Assembly: GCA_029747015.1 (NCBI GenBank)
Contig: JAKOGI010000340.1
Coordinates: 140,001-204,000 of the forward strand
DNA length: 64,000 bases
Direction: 5' to 3'
From: Carnegiea gigantea
Taxonomy: Eukaryota > Streptophyta > Magnoliopsida > Caryophyllales > Cactaceae
Shown here: in pieces, positions 61,593 to 64,000 of the stretch
Layout of the letters: every line of letters starts with the position of its first letter
How positions within the stretch are numbered: position 1 is the stretch's first letter
The notes under the pieces: generated by a model
Told to the model about the DNA's origin: nothing
Databases searched by the model: none
Seen by the model: the letters and a program-made list of their open reading frames with translations, nothing else
Made by a program: the position numbers and the translations under genes

Positions 61593-63772
61593 ATGGAGTT
61601 TAGAAGTAATACGAGTAGGGCTCCTAGGGAGAATAGAGTTCCACCATCCGGGCAAACACCAGAAGAAGTCACAGTCGAGGATGGTTATACAGAGTATGAG
61701 CAACCTTCAAAGAAACCAAAGCGGCAGTCAAAGGTATGGGATGAATATGAAAAAAATTAAAGGCCCTACATCAGCTAAAAATAAAGCTAGGTGCAAGCAT
61801 TGTGAAATTGTGTTGGGTGCTAATAGTAGACATGGAACTTCTCATCTTAAACGCCATTTAAATAGATGTGCTAAAAAGGTTCATTATGATATTAAGCAAT
61901 GGATGTTGTCTGCTGATACTAGTGCTAATGGTTCTACTTTTTTGACCAAATTCAAGAATGATGAAGCCCAAGGTAGTAAGCTTGTGTTAACGTACTTGGT
62001 TGAGGATTCAAGTCCATTTGAACTGTTAAGAAGCGAGGGTTTAGAAAGATGGTGAAAGGATTTAATCCCCAATTTAGAGCTTTCAGTAGGCACACTGCAA
62101 GAGAGAACTCTTCAAAATGTATATGAAAGAGAGAGAAAATGCCAAAGATTTCATTTTAAATGCCCTTGGAAGAGTGGCAATGACAACTGATAATTGGAAG
62201 AATGATAGCGCTAATGAGGAGTACATATGTGTGACTGCACACTTTGTTGATTCTAATTGAAAATTACAAAAGAGAATCTTGTGATTTAGAACTTTGGTTC
62301 CTCCTTATGATGCTACATGTATTTCTGATGAGATTATCTTGTTCTTGCAACAATGAAACCTAGAACATAAGCTTCTTACCATTACAACTGACAATGCATC
62401 ATACATGGTGTCAATGGTAAACCATATCAAACGGTATATACTTGCAAAAAGCTCTCTTAAGGGTGGTGAATCTTTCTTTCATATTCGTTGTTGTGCGTAT
62501 ATTGTGAACTTGATTGTGCAAGCTGGATTAAACTCATTAGCTAGCATTCTTACTTGTGTCTGCAACATGGTTAAGTGCATTGATAGATCTCTTGTTAGGA
62601 GGAAAAAGTTTTTTGATGTGGCTGAGAAAAACTTTAAGTTGCAAACTAATAAGAAGTTTAGGCTTGATACGCCGGTGAGGTGGAACTCTACTTATCTTTT
62701 GATTGATCGTATGCTCTATTACAAAGATGTATTCATTTATTTTAAAGAAAGATATTTCGCTGTGAAATCCCTTGCACCTCAATTGGATGATTGGAATAAG
62801 CTTGCTTATGTTCATAAGTTTTTGAAGGTGTTCTATGATGTGACCAATTTGTTTTTCGCTTATAAATATCTTACCTCTAACTCGTATGTTTTGGGGGTTT
62901 GGAAAATCCAAAGTGCTTTAATGGAGATGGCTAATGGCCCTTCTCATTTTGCGGAGTTCTATAAGATGGTAAGTGACATACAAGCTAAATTTGACAAGTA
63001 TTGGAGTGAATATAATTTGGCATTGAGTTGTGCTACAATCTTGGAGCCTCGGTATAAGGTGACTTTTTTGAAGTATTGTTTTGTGAAGATATATGGTAGT
63101 GAAGGTGTTGGAGATTAGTTTGAAAAGGTCATTACTACTCTTAGAATGTGGTTTGACGAGGATATGCATGCCTCTTCTAGTGGGTCATTCCAAAACATTG
63201 TACATTCTACTTCTTGTTTGGGTCGTAACTTTTCTATTGATGATAACCAAACTGAATTGGATGATTAGGCTATGTTTGTCACTCAAGAGACAGCACATAC
63301 CTAAATGGGTAAGAGTGAGCTTGATTTATATTTGGGAGAACTGAACCATTCGAGGACTAAGGATTTGGACATATTGGATTATTGGTTCAAGACTTCCACT
63401 AGATATCCCACTCTTGTACTTATGGCTCGTGACCTTTTCACTATTCCAGTTTCAACTGTAGCCTCGGAATCGGCTTTTTGCATTGGTGGGAAAACAATAA
63501 CACCGACAGGAAGCTCTTTGAAGCCAAAGACTGTGCAAGCTTTGATTTGTCTCCGGGATTGGATGCTAGCGATGAAGGAAGGCATTACATTCATTTTCTA
63601 TGATTCATTTATAAATATAGTTAGTGTTTATGATTTAATAGATATCTCTAATATATACTGTTTATTTTGTTCAATTTTGAATGGTTTGAACTTAATGGTG
63701 AAGACAAAGAGGATAGCAGCTCAAGTGACGAAGATGATTGTGAAGATATGGATAGAGAAGATGAAAGCCTAA
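61593..63772 (+). pseudogene. hAT transposase (BED zinc finger, hAT C-terminal dimerisation), broken
   Basis: ATG at 61593. BED-type finger: VWDEYEK, then CKHC and HLKRHLNRC. Central part includes IRCCAYIVNLIVQAGL and RWNSTYLLIDRML. C-terminal dimerisation domain: ELDLYLGE, DLDILDYWF, PVSTVASESAFCIGGK and ALICLRDWM. Breaks: an extra A in an A-run near 61749-61755, TGA near 62053, a frame change before 62405, and in-frame stops at 63116-63118, 63266-63268 and 63302-63304. An acidic tail (EDSSSSDEDDCEDMD) in another frame at about 63700-63779 may be a separate last exon. Confidence 0.85.
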
Positions 63773-63779
63773 TTGTTTG

Positions 63780-64000
63780 AAAAGATCAAAGGGGTAAGTT
63801 TTGTAATATCTCATTTTTGTTTCTTCATTCTTCTTTAAAGCCTTAAAAAGTTTCATGAACTCATGATTAAGTTTTACTCTTTTTTTGTCTATATTGAAAA
63901 GCTAAATGTATTTTGGTGATTTTTCTAGTGCTAATTTTTGTTATTATGGTGCTGATTTTTGTGTTGCTAGGTGTTATGTTGTTTTTCTTTGGTTGTTATT
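63780..64000. other. Downstream part of the hAT element, non-coding
   Basis: T-rich; a GGTAAGTT donor-like site directly follows AAAGATCAAAGG near 63791, so an intron may begin here. Confidence 0.3.

Larger units (their letters stand above)
60432..64000 (+). mobile_element. hAT transposon, left end and transposase (continues past the window)
   Basis: Starts TAGACCTATTCAACGGGTCA followed by CTGCCCGACCC/GACCCGACCTG subterminal motifs, as in plant hAT elements. A transposase pseudogene follows. The right terminus and TSD lie outside the window. Confidence 0.75.

Overview
This window looks like nuclear DNA from a flowering plant, probably a woody eudicot. It is AT-rich. One intron-containing host gene sits at the left edge, and most of the rest is plant LTR retrotransposons, hAT elements, a SINE relic, microsatellites and one 100-N assembly gap. 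The species cannot be named from the sequence. There is no operon structure, CRISPR or bacterial signal.

Layout. 1-5890 holds the 3' part of a MAP-kinase phosphatase gene of the MKP1 type on the + strand. A large exon (1-2052) is followed by an intron of about 3.8 kb and a 18-codon last exon (5834-5890). 5.9-10.7 kb is intergenic with degenerate repeats. 11.1-12.1 kb (- strand) is an intronless, frameshifted copy of CDC123, the eIF2 assembly factor, probably a processed pseudogene. 12.3-21.3 kb is intergenic and contains a local tandem array (15.8-16.25 kb), the gap (16608-16707), AT/GT microsatellites and what looks like the end of an LTR (to 19203). 21352-27439 is a complete but decayed Ty1/copia element (+) with 641-bp LTRs and a GGTAA target-site duplication (TSD). 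A 376-bp foldback element sits inside its gag. 27.6-28.3 kb holds a small hAT-like element and a SINE relic.

From 29.46 kb to about 59.85 kb there is one nested block. The oldest layer is a decayed Ty3/gypsy element (+) of Tat-like character. Its 5' LTR was split by a 13.9-kb array of non-autonomous LTR units on the - strand (29864-43795, TSD AGCAT). That array has six LTR copies and five internal copies, a tRNA-Asp-type primer site and no coding capacity. The gag/protease part of the gypsy element was split by a 9.8-kb Sirevirus-like copia element on the - strand (45836-55674, TSD GTCCC). This element keeps gag, protease, integrase and an env-like 3' ORF, but its reverse transcriptase is missing. 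Behind the gypsy pol are a roughly 57-bp tandem repeat, a GGTTAACC-rich hAT-like element (59846-60431), and an autonomous-type hAT transposon with a broken BED/hAT transposase that runs off the right edge.

The most unusual structures are three. (1) The multi-LTR array is bounded by a single TSD pair. (2) One copy in it carries a dense run of short internal deletions. (3) The foldback element in the copia gag is built from two inverted copies of the terminal ~185 bp of an LTR related to that array.
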